Below the pieces are notes generated by a model that was given only the letters and a program-made list of their open reading frames with translations, was not told where the DNA came from and searched no databases. Both the position numbers and the translations under genes were made by a program. DNA of 43,208 nucleotides from Clostridia bacterium (GTDB lineage Bacteria; Bacillota; Clostridia; Oscillospirales; Acutalibacteraceae): the NCBI GenBank assembly GCA_017624735.1, contig JAGAMK010000039.1, forward strand, positions 1 through 43,208, written 5' to 3'. Position 1 is the stretch's first letter; every line of letters starts with the position of its first letter. Below are positions 30,230 to 39,712 of the stretch, in pieces.

Positions 30230-31477
30230 ATGAATTTTAACGAATCAGTAGAATACATCCATTCACTTTTAGCATTTGGAATCAAACCTGGTTTAGAGCG
30301 AATTTCAATGTTACTTGACCTGCTTGGTAATCCACAGGATAAGTTAAAAATTGTGCATATTGCAGGTACAAACGGAAAAGGTTCAACATCCACAATGATT
30401 TCCAATATGCTTATTGCAAGTGGTAAAAAAACAGGACTTTTTACATCACCTTACGTTATTGATTTCTGCGAAAGAATTCAAATTGATGGTGAAAATGTTG
30501 ACAAAACACTCTTTGCAGAATGTGTGACAAAAGTCCGTGAAAAGATTGAAGAATTAAATAAACAAGATGTTATTATCACCGAATTTGAGGCAATAACAGT
30601 TTCAGCATTTCTTTGTTTTGTGAAGGCAGAATGTGAATATGTTGTCCTTGAAGTTGGTCTTGGTGGCAGATTTGACGCAACAAATGTTGTTAAAAAGCCC
30701 GAGGCTGTTGTAATAACATCAATTTCCCTTGACCACATAGCAATTTTAGGTGATACAATCAGTAAAATTGCCTTTGAAAAATGTGGAATAATCAAAGAAA
30801 ATGTGCCTGTAATTACATCTTCAAACCAATGTGACGATGCACTAAAAGTAATAAGAGAAACTTGTGAAAGCAAAAATTGCGATTTGATTATCACAAAGCC
30901 AAAGGAAACAGAAATTCTTGACGATTCCATTTTTGGCACAGTTTTTGCATATAAAGATGATGTTTATAAAACAAGACTTACAGGTAATCATCAGATTGAA
31001 AATACAGTAAATGCTATTGAATGTGCAAAGGTGCTTGGAATAAAGCAAATTGCAATATCGAGTGGCATTGAAAAAACAAAAATGATTGCAAGAATGGAAA
31101 TTATCGGTGAAAAACCACTTATTATCCGTGATGGTGGACATAACGAGGGTTGCGCTGAGGCGCTTTATAGTTTCCTAAAAAAATATGATGTCAGAAATGT
31201 TAATATGCTAATCGGCTTAATGGCTGATAAGGATGTGGAAGGGTATGTTAAGAAGATTACACCACTTTGCAAGTCAGTTGTAACAGTAACCCCAAGTAAT
31301 CCAAGAGCATTAAACGGCGAAAGTTTAAAAGAAATCACAGAACAGTATTGTGATGATGTGAAATTCGTAAATAATCCTAAAGAGGGTTATAAATATATTC
31401 TTTCAAACACCAAAGAAGACGAAACGATACTTGTGTGTGGCTCATTCTATATGATGAGTGACATCTTTGGTAATTGA
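30230..31477 (+). CDS. folC: Folylpolyglutamate synthase / dihydrofolate synthase
   Basis: A 415-residue Mur-ligase-family enzyme adding glutamate to folates. The P-loop HIAGTNGKGSTSTMISNML contains residues 46-53. FTSPYVIDFCERIQIDG, followed by a VLEVGLGGRFDATNVV block and DHIAILGDTISKIAFEKCG, identifies FolC. The C-terminal domain has IIRDGGHNEGCAEAL, where the more usual sequence is DGAHN. That substitution of GGHN for GAHN is conservative. It is the third gene of the nadB-nadC-folC unit. Confidence 0.92.
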   Translation: MNFNESVEYIHSLLAFGIKPGLERISMLLDLLGNPQDKLKIVHIAGTNGKGSTSTMISNMLIASGKKTGLFTSPYVIDFCERIQIDGENVDKTLFAECVTKVREKIEELNKQDVIITEFEAITVSAFLCFVKAECEYVVLEVGLGGRFDATNVVKKPEAVVITSISLDHIAILGDTISKIAFEKCGIIKENVPVITSSNQCDDALKVIRETCESKNCDLIITKPKETEILDDSIFGTVFAYKDDVYKTRLTGNHQIENTVNAIECAKVLGIKQIAISSGIEKTKMIARMEIIGEKPLIIRDGGHNEGCAEALYSFLKKYDVRNVNMLIGLMADKDVEGYVKKITPLCKSVVTVTPSNPRALNGESLKEITEQYCDDVKFVNNPKEGYKYILSNTKEDETILVCGSFYMMSDIFGN

Positions 31478-31494
31478 GAAAGGCGGAATACCTT

Positions 31495-34400
31495 ATGTAC
31501 AAAGATTTTATTGAAGACAGAATAAATGTATTTCTTGAAGAATTTGAGAAACTTGTTATAAAGGAGAATATCCCTGTAACAGATTTTCTATATAAAGAGT
31601 GTGATTATAAACTCGATAACACTCTTCCCAAAATTGACGACGGTTTTACACTTTTCACTCCATATCTCAACCGTTGGGGTGGCAAAAAGGATAAACATGC
31701 TTGGTTTTATAATGAAATTCAAGTACCATCACATTGGGACGGTGAAATTCAGTTAGCAGTTGCTTCTGATGCTCGTCTTGGTTGGTGCGATATCAACCCA
31801 CAGTTTATTGCTTATGTTGACGGCAAACTTCAACAAGGTATCGACAAAAACCACCGTGAAGTATTTTTGACAAAAGGCACACATAAAGTTTATCTTTATG
31901 CTTATTCGGGCAGTATCCACGATGAATATGTTGATTTTGTGACAAATCTTCAACTTATTGACGCTAAAACAAAACAACTTTATTATGATATAAAAGTACC
32001 TTTTGAAATTCTCGAATACGAGGATGAGAATTCAAGAAATTACTTTGAAATTAAAAAGCATCTTAATAATGCACTTAATTTCATCGATATGCGTTCACCA
32101 TATTCAGAAGAGTATTACGCATCTCTTGACAAGGCTATTGACTATCTCAAAACAGAATTTTACGGAAAATATTGCCGTAAGGGTGATGTTTTCGCATTCT
32201 GTATCGGTCACACTCATATTGACGTTGCTTGGGAATGGACTCTTGCACAGACAAGAGAGAAAATTCTTCGTTCTTTCTCCACAGTGTTGGCACTTATGAA
32301 GAAATATCCTGAATACAAGTTTATGTCAAGCCAACCACAGCTTTACAAATACCTAAAAATGGATGCCCCTGAACTTTACGAAGAAGTTAAAGAAATGGTT
32401 CGCCTTGGCCGTTGGGAAGTTGAAGGCGGTATGTGGGTTGAGGCAGACTGTAACCTTTGTTCTGGTGAAAGTTTAGTTCGTCAATTCATCTACGGTAAAC
32501 GTTTTATGAAAGACGAATTTGGTGTTGACAGTAAAATTCTTTGGTTGCCTGACGTTTTCGGCTATTCTGCGGCTTTGCCACAGATTTTACAAAAGAGTGG
32601 TGTTGATAAATTCGTAACATCAAAAATCGGTTGGAACGAAATGAACAAAATGCCTTATGACACATTTATCTGGCATGGTATTGACAACACCCCTGTTTTT
32701 ACTCACTTTATGACTGCACAGGATAAAGTTCGTGGTCAGGAACCTGCAACAAATGTTACATATAATGCAAAACTCAATGCAAACCAACTTCGTGGTGCTT
32801 ATGACCGTTATCAGCAAAAAGACCTTTATGACAATGTGCTTATCACCTTCGGTTTTGGTGATGGTGGTGGCGGACCTTATGCCAAGGATTTAGAGTATTT
32901 TGACAGATTAAAGCATGGTATCCCCGGCACAAGCACACCAATAATGGCATATTCGGGTGAATTCTTTGATGACATTAAGTCAAAGACCGAGAATAACCCT
33001 AGAATTCCACATTGGAATGGTGAACTCTATCTTGAATTCCACCGTGGTACATATACATCTCAGGCAAAGAACAAGAGATATAATCGAAAGAGCGAATTTA
33101 TGTTCCAGAGGGCAGAAACTCTTTCACTTATTGACGAGCATCTTAACGGATATAAATATCGTAAAGAAGATATGATGAACGCTTGGGAAACAATTCTTCT
33201 CAACCAATTCCACGATATTATTCCGGGTTCATCAATTAAAGAGGTTTACGAGGTTTCTCATCAGCAGTATGAAGAAATCGGTGCAGTTGGTAACGAAATC
33301 ATCAGCGATACAACAACTGATATTGCAGAAAATGTTGAAGCAGTTGACGGTTATGTTGTATTTAACCCACATTCATTTGTGAACAGCGGTGCAGTAGAGG
33401 TTGACGGTAAATGGGTTTATGCCGAAAACATTCCTGCAAAGGGCTATAAGGTAATAAATCCATCAGTTGTTGAAAGTAAAGTTTCAGTTACAGAAAACTC
33501 ATTGGAAAATGATTTCTTCCGTCTTACTTTAGACTCAAAAGGAACATTCACAAGTATTTTTGATAAGAGAAATAACCGTGAAGTCCTTAAAACCGGTCAA
33601 CGTGGTAACGTGATTACTGCTTATGAGGACTACCCAAGAGAATATGATAACTGGGAAATGAGCAGTTATTATACTGAAAAGCATTGGGAAGCAGATAATG
33701 TAGAGAATATTGAAATTCTTAACGAAGGCGAACGTGCAGGACTTAGAATTACAAAGAGATTCAAGAACAGCACAATCGTTCAGAGCATCTATCTCTATAA
33801 TAATATTGATAAGATTGATTTTGAGAATTTCATTGATTGGAAAGAGTCACATTTAATTCTCAAAACTGCATTCCCTGTTGATGTAAATACAAACAAGGCA
33901 ACTTATGATATTCAGTTTGGTTCAGTTGAAAGACCAACTCACAAAAATACAAGCTGGGATGCAGCCCGTTTTGAGGTTTGTGCTCATAAATACTGTGACT
34001 TGTCAGAATATGGCTATGGTGTAAGCCTTATAAATGACTGTAAATACGGTCACGCAATTCACGATGGTGTAATGAGCCTTACTCTCCTTAAATGTGGCAC
34101 ATTCCCTGACCCTGATGCTGATAAGTGTGAGCATCATTTTACATATTCTCTTTTCCCACACGCAGGAGATTACAGAGAAGCTGGTACTATTCAAAAGGCT
34201 TATGACCTTAATATTCCAATGATTTGCAAGAAAGTAGGGGAAAACAAGGGTAATCTTGCAAACGAGTATTCATTCTTTACAGTTGACTGCGACAATGTAA
34301 TATTTGAAACTGCAAAGAAAGCAGAAACAGAAGAAACAATTATTCTTCGTGGTTGTGAATATTACAACAAACGTACAACTGCAAATGTTAAGTTTGGCTT

Positions 34401-34527
34401 TAATGTTAAAAAAGCATGCCTTTGCGATATGCTTGAGAATAACATCGAGGAACTCACAGTCAATGACAATACAATAGCAATTAGCTTTAAACCATTCGAA
34501 ATCAACACAATTAAAATCGTAAAATAA
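31495..34527 (+). CDS. Glycoside hydrolase family 38 alpha-mannosidase
   Basis: A 1010-residue enzyme cleaving alpha-mannosides. The GH38 zinc site is complete: His241 and Asp243 in GHTHIDVAWEWTLAQTREK, the nucleophile and zinc ligand Asp353 in WLPDVFGYSAALPQ, and His573 in NQFHDIIPGSS. An N-terminal beta-sandwich precedes the barrel, and C-terminal beta domains follow after about residue 620. It lacks a signal peptide, so it is cytoplasmic, as for bacterial enzymes acting on imported manno-oligosaccharides. The start is the ATG at 31495 with an AAGGCGG site; the open frame to 31474 overlaps folC. It follows folC by 17 bases. That places a glycosidase in an otherwise biosynthetic operon. Confidence 0.92.
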   Translation: MYKDFIEDRINVFLEEFEKLVIKENIPVTDFLYKECDYKLDNTLPKIDDGFTLFTPYLNRWGGKKDKHAWFYNEIQVPSHWDGEIQLAVASDARLGWCDINPQFIAYVDGKLQQGIDKNHREVFLTKGTHKVYLYAYSGSIHDEYVDFVTNLQLIDAKTKQLYYDIKVPFEILEYEDENSRNYFEIKKHLNNALNFIDMRSPYSEEYYASLDKAIDYLKTEFYGKYCRKGDVFAFCIGHTHIDVAWEWTLAQTREKILRSFSTVLALMKKYPEYKFMSSQPQLYKYLKMDAPELYEEVKEMVRLGRWEVEGGMWVEADCNLCSGESLVRQFIYGKRFMKDEFGVDSKILWLPDVFGYSAALPQILQKSGVDKFVTSKIGWNEMNKMPYDTFIWHGIDNTPVFTHFMTAQDKVRGQEPATNVTYNAKLNANQLRGAYDRYQQKDLYDNVLITFGFGDGGGGPYAKDLEYFDRLKHGIPGTSTPIMAYSGEFFDDIKSKTENNPRIPHWNGELYLEFHRGTYTSQAKNKRYNRKSEFMFQRAETLSLIDEHLNGYKYRKEDMMNAWETILLNQFHDIIPGSSIKEVYEVSHQQYEEIGAVGNEIISDTTTDIAENVEAVDGYVVFNPHSFVNSGAVEVDGKWVYAENIPAKGYKVINPSVVESKVSVTENSLENDFFRLTLDSKGTFTSIFDKRNNREVLKTGQRGNVITAYEDYPREYDNWEMSSYYTEKHWEADNVENIEILNEGERAGLRITKRFKNSTIVQSIYLYNNIDKIDFENFIDWKESHLILKTAFPVDVNTNKATYDIQFGSVERPTHKNTSWDAARFEVCAHKYCDLSEYGYGVSLINDCKYGHAIHDGVMSLTLLKCGTFPDPDADKCEHHFTYSLFPHAGDYREAGTIQKAYDLNIPMICKKVGENKGNLANEYSFFTVDCDNVIFETAKKAETEETIILRGCEYYNKRTTANVKFGFNVKKACLCDMLENNIEELTVNDNTIAISFKPFEINTIKIVK

Positions 34528-34549
34528 AAAGCCAAAGGGGATTGGAAAA

Positions 34550-36223
34550 ATGAAAAAGATTTTATCTGTTTGTTTAGTTATTTTAATGGCATTATCCGTA
34601 TTCAGTGTTACAGCATCGGCAGAAGCCGTTGTAGGTATCGGATACTATGATGCTGAAAGTGACGGTTTGTACTATTGTTTTTATGAGGACGAAAGCTTTA
34701 AAGAGGCTTATGTTGTGGGCTATGAAATGGACGTTGATAATATTGCACCGGCAGGGGCAATAACAATTCCTGAAACCGTTACCCATAATGGTTATGAATA
34801 TACTGTAACAGGGATTGAAAGTGATGCATTTTATATGTCCTTGTTCACAACTGTTACACTCCCGTCAACAATTACTTATATTGGTGACTATGCATTTTCA
34901 ACTTGTGACTATCTTGAAAACGTAATTATTCCCAATGATTGCAAGTTCGATTATTTTGGCTTGGATGTTTTCTTAACAACACCTTTTGAATCAGTAATTT
35001 ATTCAAAAGACGAAACAATTTTTGGCCAGAATGTGCTTTTCTCATACATAGGTAATGCGGATGAATATGTTATTCCTGCAAACATTGATATAATTGCAAA
35101 TCATTGTTTCTTTATGTCGAGTGTTAAAAATGTTGTTTTGAATGACAAGATTGAAGAAATTCCAGAATACGCATTTGCATCTTGCCGAAACATTAAGAGT
35201 ATTATAATTCCTGACAATGTTACAATAATCAGAACCGGTGCATTCAAGGACTGCACAAGCCTTGAAAATGTGACTCTTGGAAATGGTGTTCGACAGATAG
35301 GTGTTGAGGCTTTTGCAAATACTAAAATCAAGTCAATCCATTTGGGTGAGAATGTATATAATATCACAGGTGCATTTAAGGATTGTAATAATTTAGAAAG
35401 CGTTACTGTTGATGTGGCAAATACAGCCTTACTCACTGACGGAAGTGCGATTTATTTTAAATCAAGTTTCTTTATGTTTGATGATAATGGTGAAGAAGGT
35501 TTAATTCTCGAATACTATCTTCCAAATAAGGCACAGGGAAATATTACTGTTAAATCAACAGTTAAGGCTATCGGTGGATATGCATTCTATAACTGCAAGG
35601 ATTTAAAAGAGATTACAGCTAAAAATGTTCTGTATGTCGATGGAGAGGCATTTGCAGGTAGCGGTATTGAGAAATTCAGTGGTAATTCATTAGCGCTTAT
35701 TTACGAAAATGCATTCCGTAGCTGTAAAAATCTTTCAAATATTGATGTGTCTAATGTGCTTTATATTGGCAATGGTGCATTCCAGAATTGTACGTCACTT
35801 AAAGATGTTAAGTTTGCGGACAGTGTTTTCTATATTGGTGCACTCTCATTTGCAAATACCGGTGTTACTGAAGTTATAGTGAATGGTGATGAATGTGAAA
35901 TAGGTGAAGCAGCATTCAAAGACTGTGAAAATCTTAAGTCAGTAAGACTTGAAGATGGAGTAACAATTGTTGGCAAGAATGCCTTCCTTGAATGTCCCGA
36001 ACTTGAAACAATCTACATTTCAAAGAATGTTAAAGAATTTGACGACAATGCTTTCAATGGTTGCGAAAATGTTCTTTTCCAAGTTATTGACGGTTCAAGA
36101 GCACACAGATTTATTAAGAATTTGGGATTTGATTTTGAAATAGTTGGCAGACTATCATTTTTTGAAAGAATCGTAGCTTTCTTTGAAAATCTTTTCAGTA
36201 GTTTATTTGGTTGGATAATTTAA
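34550..36223 (+). CDS. Secreted BspA-type leucine-rich-repeat protein
   Basis: A 557-residue exported protein. Signal peptide about 1-25 (KKILSVCLVILMALSVFSVTASAEA, cleavage after ASA). From about residue 70 it is a run of LRR_5 (BspA, Treponema pallidum-type) repeats of the IPETVTHNGYEYTVTGIESDAF and YAFxxCxxLKxIxxxxV pattern, with about a dozen copies to residue 520. The C-terminus FFERIVAFFENLFSSLFGWII is amphipathic and may hold it to the membrane; there is no LPxTG sortase motif. BspA-type repeats mediate adhesion or protein binding in other bacteria, and the partner here is unknown. It starts 22 bases after the mannosidase stop with an AAAGGGG site and ends in a strong terminator. Confidence 0.85.
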   Translation: MKKILSVCLVILMALSVFSVTASAEAVVGIGYYDAESDGLYYCFYEDESFKEAYVVGYEMDVDNIAPAGAITIPETVTHNGYEYTVTGIESDAFYMSLFTTVTLPSTITYIGDYAFSTCDYLENVIIPNDCKFDYFGLDVFLTTPFESVIYSKDETIFGQNVLFSYIGNADEYVIPANIDIIANHCFFMSSVKNVVLNDKIEEIPEYAFASCRNIKSIIIPDNVTIIRTGAFKDCTSLENVTLGNGVRQIGVEAFANTKIKSIHLGENVYNITGAFKDCNNLESVTVDVANTALLTDGSAIYFKSSFFMFDDNGEEGLILEYYLPNKAQGNITVKSTVKAIGGYAFYNCKDLKEITAKNVLYVDGEAFAGSGIEKFSGNSLALIYENAFRSCKNLSNIDVSNVLYIGNGAFQNCTSLKDVKFADSVFYIGALSFANTGVTEVIVNGDECEIGEAAFKDCENLKSVRLEDGVTIVGKNAFLECPELETIYISKNVKEFDDNAFNGCENVLFQVIDGSRAHRFIKNLGFDFEIVGRLSFFERIVAFFENLFSSLFGWII

Positions 36224-36238
36224 TTCTAAAACAGTTAA

Positions 36239-36275
36239 AGCCTTGGTGGAACAAAATGCCACCAAGGCTTTTTTT
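36239..36275 (+). terminator. Intrinsic terminator after the LRR gene
   Basis: An 11-bp stem AGCCTTGGTGG / CCACCAAGGCT is followed by TTTTTTTAT. It also sits just beyond the 3' end of the convergent spoIID gene. Confidence 0.92.
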
Positions 36276-37254
36276 ATATTTCTTTTATTTCAATTCCTTT
36301 GTAGTAATGTTTTAGTATTTCCTCATAGGAGAAGCCTTGACTTGCCATATGATTTGCACCATATTGGCTCATTCCAACTCCGTGTCCGTATCCTTTAACA
36401 GTAAAAATAAATTTGTCATCCTTATATTCAAGAGTAAACGTACTGCTTTTCAGTTGGAAAATGGTGCGTATGTCCGTGCCTTTAAATTCTTTATCACCTA
36501 TTTTTACAGTTTTTACCATTCCCGTATTAGTGTTGGTGATTCCTTTTATCCATTTTTCCGGCTTGTCTTCAAGTTTTACCTTATGAGATTTAAGTTTGTC
36601 TTCAAAGTCTTTAACGCTGACAGTAACGGTTGAAACATGCGCAGGGGATAGGGTATCACCAACACTTGGTACAGATTTCAGATAAGGATAATCACCACCC
36701 CAGACATCTTTTGCATCTTCGGTGCGACCGTTGCTCATTGAATGGAAAACGGAGTTTATGTATTCACCCTTGTGTTGTATAGTAAGATTTATTACCTCGT
36801 CAACACATTTTGATATTTTAGAAACATAGATGTCGTAATTTTCGCCCCATTTTTCTTTTTGCTGCTCAGTTGTGAAAAATGCCTGATGTTGTGTACTATC
36901 ATCCGTTATATCAGCATTTTTTAATGTGTCGTCTTTGTGCTTTTTCACATATAGAAGCAGGGTGTGTGATGCAATAATCTGTGCCTTGATAGTTTCTTCG
37001 TGATAGGTTGGATTTATTTCGGCAGCAACAACACCTAACAGGTAGTCGTTAAGCGTCATTTCAGTAATATTCTTACTGTTTACGGACATAACTTTAACAG
37101 TAGAGACATCAACATTCTCAATAACTTCAACTGCTTCCGTGTTTTCTGTGCTCCCATTAGAAAAAACATTGCTTACATTCTCCATTGCACATAATGGACA
37201 GAGAATCATAGCGAGAGACAGAAAAAAACAAAGCATACTATAACTTTTCAGCAT
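36274..37254 (-). CDS. spoIID: Stage II sporulation protein D (SpoIID-type lytic transglycosylase)
   Basis: A 326-residue membrane-anchored peptidoglycan lytic transglycosylase needed for forespore engulfment. An N-terminal hydrophobic segment (about 5-23) acts as anchor. The catalytic Glu79 is in YLLGVVAAEINPTYH. Other conserved blocks are HSMSNGRTEDAKDVWGGDYPYL and the C-terminal GYGHGVGMSQYGANHMASQG. The block corresponding to AQAVAARTY is diverged (AQIIASHTLLLY). SpoIID and SpoIIM/SpoIIP partners are not nearby. The start has a GGGAGCG site 7 bases before the ATG. It is divergent from the citrate synthase gene. I could not assign its expected SigE-type promoter with confidence. Confidence 0.88.
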   Translation of the reverse strand: MLKSYSMLCFFLSLAMILCPLCAMENVSNVFSNGSTENTEAVEVIENVDVSTVKVMSVNSKNITEMTLNDYLLGVVAAEINPTYHEETIKAQIIASHTLLLYVKKHKDDTLKNADITDDSTQHQAFFTTEQQKEKWGENYDIYVSKISKCVDEVINLTIQHKGEYINSVFHSMSNGRTEDAKDVWGGDYPYLKSVPSVGDTLSPAHVSTVTVSVKDFEDKLKSHKVKLEDKPEKWIKGITNTNTGMVKTVKIGDKEFKGTDIRTIFQLKSSTFTLEYKDDKFIFTVKGYGHGVGMSQYGANHMASQGFSYEEILKHYYKGIEIKEI

Positions 37255-37272
37255 TTTATCGCTCCCTTTTTG

Positions 37273-37301
37273 TTGACTTTAAATATTCTTTGTATTAAAA
37301 T
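37273..37301 (+). promoter_or_regulatory. Promoter of the citrate synthase gene
   Basis: TTGACT (37273-37278), a 17-bp spacer and TAAAAT (37296-37301) lie 63 bases before the TTG start. Confidence 0.7.
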
Positions 37302-37364
37302 ATATGATGTATAATTGTTTATATTGGAAAACTATCGTAATTTTTTTATAAGGAGGTAATAGTT

Positions 37365-38780
37365 TTGTCAGAATATATTTCAAGTATCTCCAAAGATGCT
37401 CTTTCAACTTTATGCGAAGAGTTATCAAAAAATACCCACATTAATCCTGAGTATTACCAAAGATTTGATGTTAAGAGAGGACTTCGTAATGCGGACGCAA
37501 CAGGTGTCCTTGCCGGACTTACTCGTGTTTGTTCAGTTGAAGGTTATTATATTGATGACGGTGAAAAGGTACCAAAGCAGGGTCGCCTTATTTACCGCGG
37601 AATTAATATGAGCGATATCGTTGAAAACTGTGAAAAAGAAAATCGATTCGGTTATGAAGAGGTTGTATGGCTTCTTCTCTTTGGCTCACTTCCAACAAGG
37701 GAACAATTGGCATGGTTCCGTGCGTTGTTGGCAGAATGCCGTGACCTTCCTGACGAATTTATTGAAGATATGATTATGAAGGCACCGTCTCCGGATGTTA
37801 TGAATAAATGTGCTCGCAGTGTGTTGGCACTTTATTCATATGACCCTAATCCGGATGACATTTCACCTGAAAATGTGTTGAGACAGTCAATTCAACTTAT
37901 TGCACAGTTACCTACAATTATGACTGCCGCATATCAGGTTAAACGTCGCGCATATGATAAAAAAAGTATGTTTTTCCATCAAAATAAGAAAGAACTGGGC
38001 ACAGCTGAAAGTATCCTTCGTTCAATTCGTCCCGATAAATTCTTTACTGACGAAGAGGCAAAAATACTTGATATCTGTATGATTATTCATGCAGAACACG
38101 GTGGTGGTAATAACTCAACTTTTACAACACGTTGTATTTCATCAAGTGGAACAGATACATATTCTGCAATTGCAGCAGGCATTGGCTCCCTTAAAGGACC
38201 ACGTCACGGTGGTGCGAATATAAAGGTTCATACAATGGTTGAAGACATTAAGAAAAATGTTGCAAACATTACTGATGAAGGTCAGGTTGCAGATTATCTT
38301 ACAAAAATTATGCGCAAAGAAGCCGGCGACGGCTCAGGACTTATTTATGGTATGGGTCATGCAGTTTATACACTTTCAGACCCAAGAGCAGTTATTCTTC
38401 GCAAATATGCAGAGAGCTTTTCAAAAAAAGTCGGATGTGAGGATGAGTTTAAACTTCTTAGCCTTATTGAGTCACTTACACCAGAACTTTTTTCAAAAAA
38501 CAGAGGCAACAAAAAGAAGATTTGTGCTAATGTAGACCTTTATTCAGGACTTGTTTACGATATGTTGGGAATTCCAAGAGATTTGTTCACACCGTTGTTT
38601 GTAGCGGCACGTTCAGCAGGTTGGGCTGCACACAGAATTGAAGAGATAACAACAGGTGGAAGAATTATTCGCCCGGCATATAAGAATGTTACAATTCCAC
38701 GTGCATACGTTCCTATGTCTGAAAGAATCATTCGTACAGAGGCTGTTCAGAAAGAATATATTCCTATTGAGGAAAGGTAA
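37365..38780 (+). CDS. Citrate/2-methylcitrate synthase
   Basis: A 471-residue enzyme condensing acetyl-CoA with oxaloacetate. Catalytic residues are in place: His245 in MIIHAEHGGGNNSTFTTR, His332 in YGMGHAVYTLSDPRAV, and Asp391 in NVDLYSGLVYDMLG. The GPRHGGAN block is also intact. Start is a TTG with a perfect AAGGAGG site. The N-terminal part (about 1-90) matches the longer clostridial type of citrate synthase with a LIYRGINMSDIVE motif. In an anaerobe this feeds the oxidative branch toward 2-oxoglutarate. Aconitase and isocitrate dehydrogenase genes are not nearby. The next gene begins 8 bases later. Confidence 0.9.
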   Translation: MSEYISSISKDALSTLCEELSKNTHINPEYYQRFDVKRGLRNADATGVLAGLTRVCSVEGYYIDDGEKVPKQGRLIYRGINMSDIVENCEKENRFGYEEVVWLLLFGSLPTREQLAWFRALLAECRDLPDEFIEDMIMKAPSPDVMNKCARSVLALYSYDPNPDDISPENVLRQSIQLIAQLPTIMTAAYQVKRRAYDKKSMFFHQNKKELGTAESILRSIRPDKFFTDEEAKILDICMIIHAEHGGGNNSTFTTRCISSSGTDTYSAIAAGIGSLKGPRHGGANIKVHTMVEDIKKNVANITDEGQVADYLTKIMRKEAGDGSGLIYGMGHAVYTLSDPRAVILRKYAESFSKKVGCEDEFKLLSLIESLTPELFSKNRGNKKKICANVDLYSGLVYDMLGIPRDLFTPLFVAARSAGWAAHRIEEITTGGRIIRPAYKNVTIPRAYVPMSERIIRTEAVQKEYIPIEER

Positions 38781-38788
38781 TTATTGCT

Positions 38789-39685
38789 ATGAAGATAAGA
38801 GGCAGATTTCAAGGGGTCAACCCTATAATTCCACTTTATGTGTTAGTTGGATTTTTAGCAGTGGCTATACCACTCAGAACATATCAACTTCTCTTTATTA
38901 CAGAAAGTGATACGGGCTTTTACAAATCAGTAAACTGGACAGTTTATGCGTTATATTTATTGTCTGCTTTTGCTGTATTAGTTCCTTATGTTGTAGTTAA
39001 TCTTGCAAAGAGTGTTCCATCATCTAAAAATCCTCCAAGCAGAAAAAACAAGTTCTTGGCAGCTACTTCCTTAGCTTTTGGGTTAGGAATTACACTTGAT
39101 GTTATATCAACTTGTGCAAGAATCTTTTTAGATAAAAGTACAGTTGCCTTTGCAGAACGTGAGAATACTATTCCGTTGTTAATAGAAGCAGTTTTCGGTT
39201 TGCTTTCAGCTATTTATGTTTTGATTTTCGGAATTTCATTCCTTGATGGTAAAACAACATATTCTCAATATAAGTTTTTGGCATTATCTCCACTTGTATG
39301 GTCAATTGGTAGAGTAATTATAAGATTTTTGACAAGAATATCCTATGTGAATATTGCAGATTTGCTTTTTGAACTTTTGGCAATTGCATTTATGATGATT
39401 TTCTTCCTTGCTTTGGCAAGAATTTCATCAGGACTTGCAAACGAAACTTCTATGCGTAGCCTTTTTGCATCAGGATTTGCAAGTGTTTTCTTCTGCTTAC
39501 TCGCTAATATTCCAAGACTTATTATAACAATCATAGGAAGCGGAAATGTTATACCAAAAGCATATCCTCTTTCTCTTTGTGATTTGTTCTTTGCATTCTT
39601 TGCAGTGGCATATATTGTAAATGCAATGATTTATGCAAAAGAGAATGATAGTAAGGAACTTCAGGCAGATAATATAAAGGAATAA
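38789..39685 (+). CDS. Uncharacterised seven- or eight-helix membrane protein
   Basis: A 298-residue protein with about seven or eight predicted membrane helices, starting with PIIPLYVLVGFLAVAIPLRTY. It has no motif that I recognise as catalytic or transport-related. Recurrent hydrophilic points are KNPPSRKNK after helix 2, and an acidic, lysine-containing C-terminal tail. It begins 8 bases after the citrate synthase stop and is followed by an AEC transporter gene after 27 bases, so the three are probably co-transcribed. The ribosome site is poor (GGTAATTATTGCT), suggesting translational coupling. Confidence 0.6.
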   Translation: MKIRGRFQGVNPIIPLYVLVGFLAVAIPLRTYQLLFITESDTGFYKSVNWTVYALYLLSAFAVLVPYVVVNLAKSVPSSKNPPSRKNKFLAATSLAFGLGITLDVISTCARIFLDKSTVAFAERENTIPLLIEAVFGLLSAIYVLIFGISFLDGKTTYSQYKFLALSPLVWSIGRVIIRFLTRISYVNIADLLFELLAIAFMMIFFLALARISSGLANETSMRSLFASGFASVFFCLLANIPRLIITIIGSGNVIPKAYPLSLCDLFFAFFAVAYIVNAMIYAKENDSKELQADNIKE

Positions 39686-39712
39686 TACTAAAAAACAAAG
39701 GGAATTTCTTAA

